Below are positions 40,698 through 50,098 of a stretch of 64,000 bases of DNA, piece by piece. The DNA comes from UBA6022 sp038319685. GTDB taxonomy: Bacteria; Patescibacteriota; Saccharimonadia; Saccharimonadales; Saccharimonadaceae. The notes beneath the pieces were generated by a model that saw only the letters and a program-made list of their open reading frames with translations, was not told the DNA's origin and did no database searches. Numbering within the stretch: position 1 is the stretch's first letter; every line of letters starts with the position of its first letter. Where the stretch lies: contig JBBQDN010000002.1 in assembly GCA_038319685.1 (NCBI GenBank), positions 124,001 through 188,000 on the forward strand. Reading direction: 5' to 3'. The position numbers and the translations under genes were made by a program.

Positions 40698-41618
40698 TTA
40701 CTGTTCTTTGTAATTATCGCGGTCTTTGAGCATCTTGTTACGAAGCGATACAATCTGGCTGCGTCGACCTAGCCAGTATGCCGGCACGAGGAGAATCAGC
40801 GCGATGAGCGCGGGTATCCACAGTACTGTTGTCGTCCCAGTAGCTGCAGGTTTCGTATCCGGTGTCGATGTGCCGTCAACCTTGCCGTTTGCCAGCGCAA
40901 TAACCTGTAAAAAAGCGCTCACGCCGTTTGTGTCGGTTACTTTGATGTTCACTTGGTATATACCGGCTTTTTTGTAAACATGTGAAATAGTTACTAGTCC
41001 CGCAAGCGCCTGGCTTTTTAATTCGGTCGGTGATCCATCACCCCAGTCAATGCTAAATGCATAAGGCCCGGTACCTCCAGATAGTTGCAGTGGCCAGCCG
41101 AGTTCTGAACCTGCCGCTGCAGACCGTCGGCCATATGAACTGGTGAGTGTGATGAGTGCACCAAACGCCGTAAACCGTGTGTCAGTGTAGGTAACTGTGA
41201 TGATATTTGACGTTGGCCCAGGCTGGTCAAGATCGTCATAAACGATAGCACTTAGTTCGTTAGTGCCGGCAAATAGACTCACCTGTACGCTAAAACTACC
41301 CCCTGTACACATAACCGACCCCACCAACACTCCGTTATCGTATACCTGCACCAGAAGACCGTTTGGACATATCCCATTGACAGTTGTTGGTGATGTCGAA
41401 AACGATGCACTGTTTCCTGGTGTCGTAATAGTAGCGCCGACGGTTGGTGGCGGCTGTGTTTTGGTCGCTTCCAGCCCATATGATCCCGGTTTTGGGTCGG
41501 GCGTAGGAATCGGTGTCAAAGCCAAAACAGGACTGACGGAGACAAAAAGCGCCAACAGGCACACGCCGATCATCATCGGCAGTACCCACTGTGCGCTAAA
41601 ACGAAATTTTTGTACCAT
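40698..41618 (-). CDS. Surface protein with PKD-like domain and C-terminal anchor
   Basis: 306 residues from the ATG at 41616-41618, ten bases after TACAAT (an in-frame ATG at 41651 lies upstream of that box). A signal helix, a Pro-rich linker, an Ig-like domain (about 65-130), and a PKD-like domain with FSIDWGDGSPTE followed by ISHVYKKAGIYQVNIKVTD precede a C-terminal helix and basic tail. It is presumably displayed outside and held by the last helix. It belongs to the surface-protein locus. Confidence 0.75.
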   Translation of the reverse strand: MVQKFRFSAQWVLPMMIGVCLLALFVSVSPVLALTPIPTPDPKPGSYGLEATKTQPPPTVGATITTPGNSASFSTSPTTVNGICPNGLLVQVYDNGVLVGSVMCTGGSFSVQVSLFAGTNELSAIVYDDLDQPGPTSNIITVTYTDTRFTAFGALITLTSSYGRRSAAAGSELGWPLQLSGGTGPYAFSIDWGDGSPTELKSQALAGLVTISHVYKKAGIYQVNIKVTDTNGVSAFLQVIALANGKVDGTSTPDTKPAATGTTTVLWIPALIALILLVPAYWLGRRSQIVSLRNKMLKDRDNYKEQ

Positions 41619-41667
41619 ACTTATGCTTATTGTAGCGTGCCTGTGCCGCATATAAAAGGGGTCAGTG

Positions 41668-42726
41668 TTATTTTAGACGTGATGACTTTTTAGACTGACT
41701 CGCACCAAGCTTGCGGCGTACGATACGGACTACCCGCCATACGGCATAGGTGATGATCAAAAGAACAATAATGAATACGAGTACAAACCACCATGGCAAA
41801 TACCAGAACGATGCGTTGCTCACGATTTCCTGCGTATTATTACCATTTTGTCCATAAAATAAATTTAGTGTTGCACTGTAATATCCAGGCCATAGACCCG
41901 GTGAGGTACATTCTTTTGCCTGAGTCCTTGATCCATTAAAATCAACTGATTCTGACTTCAGGCTAATACATGTCGTATACGTTCTCGTTTGACCGATCAG
42001 GGCTAGAGACGCATTTGGGTTGACGTCCGATATAACTCGTTCCCTGCCGAATATGTCTTTTAATGTAATACTGCCCACGGGGGCTTCAGTAACGTTTCCG
42101 TTGTTTTTAAGTGTGTATGCCATGTTTAGTGGTTCATCAGCAGTCATAAACACGTAATCTGCCTTTTTATCTTTGGTCGCACCGCCATACGCACCAAACC
42201 TATCAAGCTTGAGGTCTTCTTTGACCTCACCAGGAATTGACGCGAATACCAACGTCACACCTGATGCGTTCAAGCCGACATTACCACCCTGAGGAGCACC
42301 CGACGAATAGACAATCGCGCTGTAGTAGCTACCAGCACCACGACCTACAGGGATCGAAACGCCCATGTCGATTGTTTTGCTGGTCTTTGGAGGGATAGTA
42401 ACACTCGTAGGTACAGTGAGGTATGGTTTCAGTGACCATGTTGTTTGTGGTGCATCTACAGCAAGTAATAGTTTTGGTGTCCCGCCATCGTCGGTATAAG
42501 TAAAGTCAATTACACGGAGACTGAGTTCAAGTGGTGCATCACTATCAAGATTACGAATTGTAAGCTTGTCTTTGATTGATTTACCTGCTTCGATAGTATA
42601 ATTTTTCTTCGGTACTATACTGAGTGATGCCGACGATTGAGCCGAGACTGACAATGCAGGTACGATGGATGCAGCGACAGCCAAAACCACAAAAGCGACC
42701 ATAAAAATGCTTTTAAAGCGTTTCAT
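41668..42726 (-). CDS. Membrane-anchored DUF916/WxL-interacting-like surface protein (2)
   Basis: 352 residues. A signal peptide (about 1-30, ending VSAQS) is followed by Ig-like domain 1 (about 35-150) with KDKLTIRNLDSDAPLELSLRVIDF and an SIPVGRGAGSYYSAIVY segment, domain 2 with a Cys pair (about 160-300), and a C-terminal helix (about 310-335) with a basic tail. Same layout as the protein at 38312-39328. Two copies of this anchor type among four WxL-like proteins suggest paired surface complexes. Confidence 0.65.
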   Translation of the reverse strand: MKRFKSIFMVAFVVLAVAASIVPALSVSAQSSASLSIVPKKNYTIEAGKSIKDKLTIRNLDSDAPLELSLRVIDFTYTDDGGTPKLLLAVDAPQTTWSLKPYLTVPTSVTIPPKTSKTIDMGVSIPVGRGAGSYYSAIVYSSGAPQGGNVGLNASGVTLVFASIPGEVKEDLKLDRFGAYGGATKDKKADYVFMTADEPLNMAYTLKNNGNVTEAPVGSITLKDIFGRERVISDVNPNASLALIGQTRTYTTCISLKSESVDFNGSRTQAKECTSPGLWPGYYSATLNLFYGQNGNNTQEIVSNASFWYLPWWFVLVFIIVLLIITYAVWRVVRIVRRKLGASQSKKSSRLK

Positions 42727-42782
42727 TATTTCTCTCTTTCCTCACATATTACTTTACATTAAGTATAAGCAGTATTGTACCA

Positions 42783-43853
42783 CTAAAACCGCCCGCTGGC
42801 TATGTAGGTAATCGTTGTGGTATATACACCGGCACGTAAATCTGGACGTGAATTAACAATGTAACTAACGGTGAACTTTTTCATCAAACTCACGTTTGGC
42901 GAAAAGGCCACAACGTCACCTGATACGTATTTATAGAGATTTGAGACACCATAATCAGGTGATGGAACCGCATTTGTCCATGTCCCTTCTGGGTCGCTCC
43001 CAACCGATGGTTCACTATTTGCTACCAGGTTGAGGCCAAACTGATTATCACCTTGTTTGCTTGCGGTTGGCGTTGAGGGTGAGTCAATGACGTTCGTCCC
43101 GGCACTCATCGGTATACCGTTTGCCGTAATTGCAAATCCTCCGCTGGCATTGGTACCAACTGCCATTTGCGACTGGGCGAGTAGCGTAGATTTCGGGTTT
43201 AATTGCCCCATGTCAGTATAATTGTTTTCATTCGTGTTCGTACAGTTGTCGGCTACCTGTTCAGCAACACAAAATATAAGCATTGGCGGAACCTGTGTTT
43301 CAAGTACGACTCCCTCCGTTACTTCGCCTTTTACTGACCCAAAATCAATCTGGGATCCCGTCGCGTCGGGTGTCTGAAAAGTCTGTAAGCGAATCGAAAA
43401 CGACTGACTCGTGTCGGTTGGGTTGACAATGTTATCAAGCGTGTACGACGACCCACTCGCGAGAACCATGCTCGGCGGACGCGTTAGTACGATATGATTT
43501 GATGATTTGGATAAAATCGAATAACCCGTTTCGCCCAGTTGATTGGTTAATGCTGTATTAGATACATCAAGGCCGGGTGGCGTCACGCAAGGATTGTATG
43601 GAATTGGGTCGACACAAAACAACATGTCAACTGATCCAATCGTCTGTGGACTCATATAACGAAACGACACTACATATAACGTCCTTGCGCCCGGAACGCT
43701 ACTATTCATGTACAGACTGCGTTCCTGAAGGCGCATAGCTGATACGGGCGCAACGAAGATTATTAGCGCCAAACCTAAAGATAGTAGTGGTTCAAACCAC
43801 ATGTGATGCCATATATAGAGATGCGCATGAAACCTAAACAACTTATGCTGCAT
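42783..43853 (-). CDS. WxL-like surface protein (2)
   Basis: 356 residues from the ATG at 43851-43853, seven bases after TACAAT; the ATG at 43862 overlaps that box. A hydrophobic signal (about 18-40) is followed by the recurring MRLQERSLYMNSSVPG, a middle domain with Cys, and the end module VLETQVPPMLIFCV, ASGGFAITANG, DNQFGLNLVANSEP and the terminal RAGVYTTTITYIASGRF. Paralogous to 39449, 43975 and 46386. Confidence 0.65.
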   Translation of the reverse strand: MQHKLFRFHAHLYIWHHMWFEPLLSLGLALIIFVAPVSAMRLQERSLYMNSSVPGARTLYVVSFRYMSPQTIGSVDMLFCVDPIPYNPCVTPPGLDVSNTALTNQLGETGYSILSKSSNHIVLTRPPSMVLASGSSYTLDNIVNPTDTSQSFSIRLQTFQTPDATGSQIDFGSVKGEVTEGVVLETQVPPMLIFCVAEQVADNCTNTNENNYTDMGQLNPKSTLLAQSQMAVGTNASGGFAITANGIPMSAGTNVIDSPSTPTASKQGDNQFGLNLVANSEPSVGSDPEGTWTNAVPSPDYGVSNLYKYVSGDVVAFSPNVSLMKKFTVSYIVNSRPDLRAGVYTTTITYIASGRF

Positions 43854-43906
43854 ACTTATCATTGTACTAAAGAATGAGTATTATGCGTAGCGGCTAGGCA
43901 GGCATT

Positions 43907-43939
43907 AAAACAACCGACCCTGTCGGATCGGTTGTTTTT
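43907..43939. terminator. Bidirectional terminator
   Basis: AAAACAACCGA/TCGGTTGTTTT perfect stem, T-run on both strands; it follows the gene at 43975-45582. Confidence 0.85.
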
Positions 43940-43974
43940 GTCATACCATGAGCTTTACATATACAAGCGAAGGC

Positions 43975-45582
43975 TTAGTACTGTGGAGCTGCAAGGTAGT
44001 TAATCTTGGTTGTGTAAACACCAGCTGGGGTGTCCGCACCGATGTTTGCGACGTAGCGCATCTTGGCTGTTGCACAGCTAATGACTTGGTCATTTTGCTG
44101 AGCGATAGGCACTGGAACGGTCAGGCTTGACTTCTGGAAGGCAAACTTTGCTGTTCCTGGGCTACCACCAGTACCAAGCGTACCTGTGCCTTCGTTGTAC
44201 TCAGCGCTAATTGGCTGAGCTGGGAGTGTACTGATATCATAGATACCGGTAGTTTGTGTACTTAGCGTTCGGAAAGGAAAACTTCGTGGGGTTTTATAAC
44301 GAAGTGGTTGAGCAGATACAAGTGTTGTAAATGCAGGATCGAATGTGTCTGAACCGGCATCAACAAACGCAAGTCCGAATTGTTCAGTACCTGGTGTGTT
44401 GATTGCTTTGCTTGCACCGACTTCGGCAATTTCATCACCAACAGTGTTTGCAAGTGTATTACCTGAGTAGTACACTGTTGCGCCACCAGATGAGTTGGAT
44501 GACAGACGCCAGTATGAGTTAACATCCCATGCTCGGTCTGTTTCAAGTGAGTATTCTGCACTTGGGTTACCGAGGTTTAATCGGTTACCATTTGGTGAAC
44601 GGATAGGGTCACAGGTTCCGTGAACGGAACTGACACCTTCACAGTCAGGAGTAGAAATTGCATCTACAAAGGCACAGTCAATGACCTTTGAGTCACGGTT
44701 TTTTGTCCCAACAGAGAATGACATTGTTTCCAAAACCTTTGTGGTAATGTGAATCGAGTCAGTCATCACGTTGGCAACAGTAACACCACCATCAAGGTTG
44801 TAAACACTACCCGGTATGTGGTTGCCAGTCGTAACGGTATTGTATGTATTCAATTTTACAAAGAATGCGCCACTACCTGGGTTGGTAATGTAGTTACTTG
44901 TCGATGCTTTAAATACAATTTGAATTTGATCACCGACAACTGGAGTAAGTCCAGTGCTATTTACTAAAGTGATAAAGTTTTTCTTGCCCGTCAAAGGATC
45001 TGCGTGAGCAGTATCTTCAACATTAGTCGTGGTCATTGTCCAGCCGGCGCCGTCAGGAACGCCGTTCTTTAATACCTGGAACTGGCCTGCGCCTGCGCCC
45101 TGTGTAAAGCTACCGACAACTTCAAGGTCACTTTTGCCCGCAGCGTGTGCTGTAGGATCTGTATTGGCGACACGAGTTGAGTCGGCTGTACTACCGTCGT
45201 TGTTAGGGTCAGCGTCACCAGGGTTATCACCAGGCGCCTTACAAAGACCCGCGGCGTTCACGCAATACTGTAGGGTAAATGCTTTTATATCTTTACCGGT
45301 GACAGTACTGTCGGTACTTACTTTGAAACTAAATGTTTCACCAGTTTTCTTACCATTTGGACCAGATCCTGCTGGTGAGTAAATCGTTTCAGCGTTACCA
45401 GCACCGTCGGTGTCGGTAAAACCAGGCGCAGAACTACTTAGTAGTAGTGAGCGTTCGGTTAATGGGTTCAGCGAGTCCGCGAATACGCTGGCTGCTGGGA
45501 TGACAGTTGCTGCAAAAATTGCAACTGCAGCACCGAGCATCGAGCCACGTTGAACGATTGACTTGAGTCTATATGTACTCAT
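43975..45582 (-). CDS. WxL-like surface protein (3), largest
   Basis: 535 residues from the ATG at 45580-45582 (AAAAGGAAA upstream). A signal peptide (about 12-36, ending SVFA) is followed by TERSLLLSSSAPGF, a long Asp/Thr/Gly-rich beta region, then the module VLETMSFSVGTKNRD, SSGGATVYYSGNTL, TEQFGLAFVDAGSD and the terminal TPAGVYTTKINYLAAPQY. It has its own terminator, so it may be the most highly expressed of the set, a candidate major surface protein. Confidence 0.68.
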   Translation of the reverse strand: MSTYRLKSIVQRGSMLGAAVAIFAATVIPAASVFADSLNPLTERSLLLSSSAPGFTDTDGAGNAETIYSPAGSGPNGKKTGETFSFKVSTDSTVTGKDIKAFTLQYCVNAAGLCKAPGDNPGDADPNNDGSTADSTRVANTDPTAHAAGKSDLEVVGSFTQGAGAGQFQVLKNGVPDGAGWTMTTTNVEDTAHADPLTGKKNFITLVNSTGLTPVVGDQIQIVFKASTSNYITNPGSGAFFVKLNTYNTVTTGNHIPGSVYNLDGGVTVANVMTDSIHITTKVLETMSFSVGTKNRDSKVIDCAFVDAISTPDCEGVSSVHGTCDPIRSPNGNRLNLGNPSAEYSLETDRAWDVNSYWRLSSNSSGGATVYYSGNTLANTVGDEIAEVGASKAINTPGTEQFGLAFVDAGSDTFDPAFTTLVSAQPLRYKTPRSFPFRTLSTQTTGIYDISTLPAQPISAEYNEGTGTLGTGGSPGTAKFAFQKSSLTVPVPIAQQNDQVISCATAKMRYVANIGADTPAGVYTTKINYLAAPQY

Positions 45583-45796
45583 GTATTTCCTTTTGTTTTT
45601 TTTAGATTTATATTTTTGTTCCCTTATTTCAGGGGGGTACGTCGTGTATTTTAGCATTAGTGGTTTCAGGGTGCAATAGATTTTTAAACATTTCGTAGAT
45701 ATCCACAGGTTTTATACAATTTCGACGCATAAATATGGCGTAAGAGCCGTCAATTCTGCCACTTTCATAGTATTGCTGCTATACTATGAGCAAATT

Positions 45797-46366
45797 ATGA
45801 AACATCACATCCAGGCCATAAAAACCTACATCATAGCTAACAAAATAGAATTCATTATCGGCATGTCAGTTGTCACAGCTGCGCTAATTGTTGTTGTTGC
45901 AATTGCACTATTTGCCGTGAACAGTGCCCCAAAAATCGCCTACCAACCAGCCAGCGCTTGCGATCTGTTTAGCCCCGCAAAGGCAAAAGAATTGCTCGGC
46001 AACAAGGCCCTTAACAGCAGCATGAATAGTCCTGTTATATTGAAAAATACCGCTAGTAGTAAATGTGGCTACACCGACGGTAACCCTGACACAAACAATA
46101 TGATTGTTGCAGCAATTATTGTCCGTTCTGGTATTAACGACGCAGGGATACAGCAAAATAAAACCGAATTTACCTCCGGAAAGCCAACTAAAAATGTTGA
46201 AATCGTCAATGGCCTGGGTGATAACGCGTATTTTAACGAGGAACTGGGCCAGCTCAACATCCTCAGTGGTCACGAATGGATTATTCTAAGTTTCGGTGTT
46301 GGATCGGCACCCGGAACAAATACTGTCGACAAGTCGATTGAATTAGCCCACAAAGTGCTCCGCTGA
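45797..46366 (+). CDS. Single-pass outer-domain protein
   Basis: 189 residues: a cytosolic start, a helix at about 18-42, then an outer domain of 145 residues with one Cys pair and a segment VEIVNGLGDNAYFNEELGQLNIL like that of small lipoprotein-type sensor domains. TATACT lies 11 bases before the ATG. It is on the opposite strand to the surrounding surface genes. No family is recognised. Confidence 0.65.
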   Translation: MKHHIQAIKTYIIANKIEFIIGMSVVTAALIVVVAIALFAVNSAPKIAYQPASACDLFSPAKAKELLGNKALNSSMNSPVILKNTASSKCGYTDGNPDTNNMIVAAIIVRSGINDAGIQQNKTEFTSGKPTKNVEIVNGLGDNAYFNEELGQLNILSGHEWIILSFGVGSAPGTNTVDKSIELAHKVLR

Positions 46367-46385
46367 GATTCATCACGACTACGTT

Positions 46386-47126
46386 TTAGTACACTGGAAT
46401 TACGACAGCCGAAAAGTCACTCGAAAAATGACCAGCGGGTGTCGCATTAGAAATATTAACGATCATACTTATGGTGTAATCAGTACGTCCCGATTCGGTA
46501 TTACTTCGCGCAACGACATCGCCACTTGTATATTTAAATAGGTCTGGCGTATGGTAATCATCCGCGACAAACCCAAAACTGGTTTGACCTGATGGTAACT
46601 GAACCGGGGCAGATCCAACGTTCGGGGTTGTATTCGCAGCGGCATTGATTGCAAACTGTTCCGTACCTGGAGTTGCTGCAGTTGGCGTAGCTGGCGTAGA
46701 TAGTGTATGGGTACCATATCTTGGCGGGTCACCAACAATTTGCAAAATATAGCCACCACTCAAATAGTTACGAATTTGCACGACCATTGTTTTCGTTGCA
46801 GTGGTTTCGGTCGTTAATACACCAAGGTTTGATTCACCCTGATTTACGATCACTTCAAGGAGCGGTTCGCCGTCGACGACAGACCCAAAAGTCGCCGTCC
46901 CACCGTTACTTTTACTACTCCCAGCCGTCATGTCACCAATCGAAGCTCTGGCGCAGTATTGACCCGAACAACTTTGCTGCGAGGATCCAGAATTAAACTC
47001 TGACTCAGTCACCTGGTAATTTGTCGAGTTCGACGTTTCTGCAAATGCCGTACCCGCCGTGACACTCATAATAAATGCTACGAATAGCAGAGGTTTTGAA
47101 TAGTCCCACAGTCTCCATTTTTGCAT
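46386..47126 (-). CDS. WxL-like surface protein (4), shortest
   Basis: 246 residues from the ATG at 47124-47126. A signal peptide (cleavage near AFA) is followed by NSTNYQVTESEFNSGSSQQ, a Cys pair, and the module LLEVIVNQGESNLGVL, LSGGYILQIVGDPPRYG, TEQFAINAAANTTPNV and the terminal TPAGHFSSDFSAVVIPVY. It lacks the long variable N-terminal domain of its paralogues, so it may be close to the minimal WxL-like unit. Confidence 0.65.
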   Translation of the reverse strand: MQKWRLWDYSKPLLFVAFIMSVTAGTAFAETSNSTNYQVTESEFNSGSSQQSCSGQYCARASIGDMTAGSSKSNGGTATFGSVVDGEPLLEVIVNQGESNLGVLTTETTATKTMVVQIRNYLSGGYILQIVGDPPRYGTHTLSTPATPTAATPGTEQFAINAAANTTPNVGSAPVQLPSGQTSFGFVADDYHTPDLFKYTSGDVVARSNTESGRTDYTISMIVNISNATPAGHFSSDFSAVVIPVY

Positions 47127-47234
47127 AAGCCTTATGAGTATATTATCCCTTACGGCTAGTAAAAATACAACTAGCGTATAGGCAGTAAGTATAGTATGCT
47201 GTAGGTAAGCATAACCGCAAAAAAATAAACAACT

Positions 47235-48248
47235 ATGGAACCTGACAAAAACACCCCACCAACCACCGAAAGCCAGCCCCCGAAGGACGACGGCCAGCAT
47301 GCGCCTACTGATGCTCTCAGTCGAACACCTGACGATCTGGAAAAGGAACAGTCTGAGCAAGCTCCTGCTATAGACCCTAACACACCGGTGGTAAAAAAGA
47401 TTTCACCGTTTAAAAAGTTCTTTCGCAAAGTGAACCTTTATTTTTTGATCTTTATGTTATTAGTGATAGTTGCTGGCGTTATAACGGCAGTAAATTACCT
47501 AAACAGCCAAAAAGCAGCGCCCGAGCCGAGCATCGCGACCCAAGCGCTCACAGAGGCTGCTTTGAAACAACTCGCAAATAACGATGCGACGGTCGGTAAC
47601 ACGTCACAAACCTTGACTATCCAGGGGAATGCGATCATTGCCGGCCAAACGCTTCTTCGCGGCAATCTTAACGTGGCGGGTAATATTCAAAGTGGTGGTA
47701 GTATCCAGGGGCCCAGCCTCACTATTTCGGGCCAATCGAACCTTGGTGCGACTCAGATTAATAGTCTACAGGTCGCTACTAACACCGCCGTTCAGGGTAG
47801 TACTACTTTACGTGACCTAAACGTTGCCGGGACATCATCGTTTAGCGGGCCGATGACCGCTTCGCAAATTACCGTGACACGACTAATTCTCAGTGGTAAT
47901 GCCGTCCTTCAAGTACCAAATCACATCAGTTTCACGGGTCCGACACCAGGCCGTACAGTTAACTCCAGTATCGTTGGCAGCGGTGGATCTGTGTCGATTA
48001 GTGGATCAGACACCGCAGGTGTTATCAATATAAATACTGGTGGCAGCCCGCAACCTGGCTGTTTTGCGCGCATCAACTTCCAACAAGCTTTTACAAACCA
48101 GCCACACGTCATTGTCAGCCCAGTTAGCATAGGCGCGGGACAAACCATGTACTACGTTGATCGTGATAAAAATGGCTTTAGTATTTGCACAGCCAACGCT
48201 GCACCTGCTAACCAGGTCTTTGCGTTCGATTACTTCGTCACAAACTAA
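47235..48248 (+). CDS. Membrane-anchored repeat (beta-helix-like) surface protein
   Basis: 337 residues. A Pro/Asp-rich cytosolic start (about 70) and a helix (about 74-94) are followed by an outer region of short, similar strands (about 130-250: LTIQGNAIIAGQTLLRGNL and similar), suggesting a bactofilin-like or tail-fibre-like beta solenoid. A C-terminal domain with a Cys pair (GCFARINFQQAF...ICTANAAP) completes it. It is divergent from the short WxL-like gene. Function unknown; adhesion is likely. Confidence 0.65.
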   Translation: MEPDKNTPPTTESQPPKDDGQHAPTDALSRTPDDLEKEQSEQAPAIDPNTPVVKKISPFKKFFRKVNLYFLIFMLLVIVAGVITAVNYLNSQKAAPEPSIATQALTEAALKQLANNDATVGNTSQTLTIQGNAIIAGQTLLRGNLNVAGNIQSGGSIQGPSLTISGQSNLGATQINSLQVATNTAVQGSTTLRDLNVAGTSSFSGPMTASQITVTRLILSGNAVLQVPNHISFTGPTPGRTVNSSIVGSGGSVSISGSDTAGVININTGGSPQPGCFARINFQQAFTNQPHVIVSPVSIGAGQTMYYVDRDKNGFSICTANAAPANQVFAFDYFVTN

Positions 48249-48301
48249 AAGTACCGTTATGGAATATCCCGATATGATCCCGTACTGCCAGCCGTTATGT
48301 C

Positions 48302-48616
48302 CTAGACATCAACAAAAACAACAACGCGATCAGCTTTGACGTGCATCAAAGCTCGGTGAATCTTTATCGTCTTTTGTTCACCCTCGACTGGAATAATCGT
48401 CAAGTTGCACGGCACAAGCATACATAAAAACTGGTGGTGGTGTGGTAAAATGTCGAACGGACCAGTTGCGTTTTCGGCGGTCACGCTAAATGCCTCGCCT
48501 TCAAAATACACCTGAAATGGCGCATAGACCTTGACCGCCATGGTAGGCTTGCCACCGCGGGCCTTCGTAGGCTGTTCTGACGTATGTGCCTCTGGGGTGG
48601 CTGCTTCGTCTGCCAC
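48302..48616 (-). CDS. atpC: F1-ATPase epsilon subunit, beta-sandwich only
   Basis: 104 residues from GTG, which follows the beta stop at once. A disordered Ala/Thr/Lys-rich start of about 25 residues precedes the N-terminal beta-sandwich of epsilon (VTAENATGPFDILPHHHQFLCML). The C-terminal helical hairpin, about 45 residues that normally regulate the enzyme, is absent. It joins gamma to the rotor base in canonical enzymes. Confidence 0.85.
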   Translation of the reverse strand: MADEAATPEAHTSEQPTKARGGKPTMAVKVYAPFQVYFEGEAFSVTAENATGPFDILPHHHQFLCMLVPCNLTIIPVEGEQKTIKIHRALMHVKADRVVVFVDV

Positions 48617-50098
48617 TTACTTTTCTCCTGGCTTAGTTTCGGCAACGACGGGCAGTGAAACTGTCTCGGTATCCGCCGGTTTACTATCATTGGACTGTAC
48701 TTCTGGAGCCACAACCGGCTGAACATCTCCGGCTGCGTCGCCTGGTTTAGTTTTATCTGCACTTTTGCCGATGATAGCCTCGACGCCATCAAGCGTTTGA
48801 TCACGGGTCATGTGCTCACCTGGCACGCCGGTTACTTTTTCCATCACATTAAAGCGTTGTTTGAAAAATTCAATTAACTGCTTTGCTTTGTTGTAGTCGT
48901 CGCGGTCCTCGGTTGATAATTCTGATTCACCAATGATGGCAATGATTCCTTTGAGCGATTCGTATTTTTGCAGTACTGCGGTTGCCCTGGTAGCAAGTTC
49001 ATAGTGACGCTCGCCCACGACTTCTGGAGTTAGCAGGCTCGACTTTGACGCAAGAATATCTACCGCTGGACGAATACCTTGTGCTGCAACGGCACGTGAC
49101 AAGACAATTGTCGAGTCAAGTTCATGCTGAATCATTTGCACCGCTGGGTCCGAAAGGTCGTCGGCAGGTACGTAGATTGTCTGTAGCGCGGTAATCGAAC
49201 CGTTCGCATTGGTCGACAGGCGGTCCTGGAATGTTTTGATATCAGAAAAGACTGTTGGCTGATAGCCACCCTCGGCAGGTGTCTGGTCAATGATGGTCGA
49301 CACTTCGTTTTTTGCTTGAATATAGCGGTACATATTGTCGGCAAATAGCAGGACATCCTTTTTCAAATCGTCGCGGAAATACTCGGCAAGCGTAATCGCA
49401 CTGAGGCCAATCAGACTACGCTGGACGGGATTTTCATTCATCTGACCAAAGAACATAGCCGTTGTTTTGAGGAGGTCATTATCGTCAAGCGTTTTGTAAA
49501 GTTCATGACCTTCGCGAATACGCTCACCAATACCGGCAAACATGCTGATCGCGCCCGAACCAACTGCAACGTTGTTGATGATTTCCATTGTAAGGACCGT
49601 TTTACCCACACCGGCACCACCCACAATACCAATTTTGCGACCTTTGACGAATGGGGTAAAAAAATCGAGCACCTTAAGTCCTGTTTCGAGTACCTCATCA
49701 GAACGGTTTTCCAGGCTTGTTTCGGTAAAAGCTGGCGAGAAAATTTGGCGCTTGACCATTTTATCGAGCACTGCCTGATCCAGCTGTGGCTTGCCATCGA
49801 TCGGACGCCCCATGGCGTCCCACACGCGGCCAATCATTTCTTCGCCCACAGGAATTTCAAGGCTATGCCCGCTCCTACTTACCGATTCACCTTTTTGAAT
49901 ACTATAATCACCACCGATATTCAAACAGACCGCCGTATCACCGTGCATTAAACTACTGACCAGAAGCGGTGACTTTTTATCGTTATCGACGTACAGCATT
50001 TCATTGAGGTCTGGCATGCCTTCATCAAACTGGACCTTAATAACCAAGCCCTTTAAAGTACGGACGACACCTTTTTTATATACTGTTTGTTCGTTCAT
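48617..50098 (-). CDS. atpD: F1-ATPase beta subunit (divergent)
   Basis: 493 residues. Walker A GGAGVGKT (160-167), catalytic Glu in GERIREG near 192, LLFADNMYRY Walker B, and the QTPAEGGYQPT and VPADDLSDP regions are in order, so it looks active. Differences from standard beta: the DELSEED segment reads SELSTED, and the C-terminus is an unusual Asp/Pro/Glu/Lys-rich tail of about 45 residues. Order in the operon is alpha-gamma-beta-epsilon as usual. Confidence 0.93.
   Translation of the reverse strand: MNEQTVYKKGVVRTLKGLVIKVQFDEGMPDLNEMLYVDNDKKSPLLVSSLMHGDTAVCLNIGGDYSIQKGESVSRSGHSLEIPVGEEMIGRVWDAMGRPIDGKPQLDQAVLDKMVKRQIFSPAFTETSLENRSDEVLETGLKVLDFFTPFVKGRKIGIVGGAGVGKTVLTMEIINNVAVGSGAISMFAGIGERIREGHELYKTLDDNDLLKTTAMFFGQMNENPVQRSLIGLSAITLAEYFRDDLKKDVLLFADNMYRYIQAKNEVSTIIDQTPAEGGYQPTVFSDIKTFQDRLSTNANGSITALQTIYVPADDLSDPAVQMIQHELDSTIVLSRAVAAQGIRPAVDILASKSSLLTPEVVGERHYELATRATAVLQKYESLKGIIAIIGESELSTEDRDDYNKAKQLIEFFKQRFNVMEKVTGVPGEHMTRDQTLDGVEAIIGKSADKTKPGDAAGDVQPVVAPEVQSNDSKPADTETVSLPVVAETKPGEK

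Noticed and set aside
40677..45707. DnaA-box-like TTTTCCACA (40677) and ATATCCACA (45699)
   Set aside because: Single imperfect copies far apart in promoter regions; no cluster, no dnaA or dnaN nearby, so no origin.
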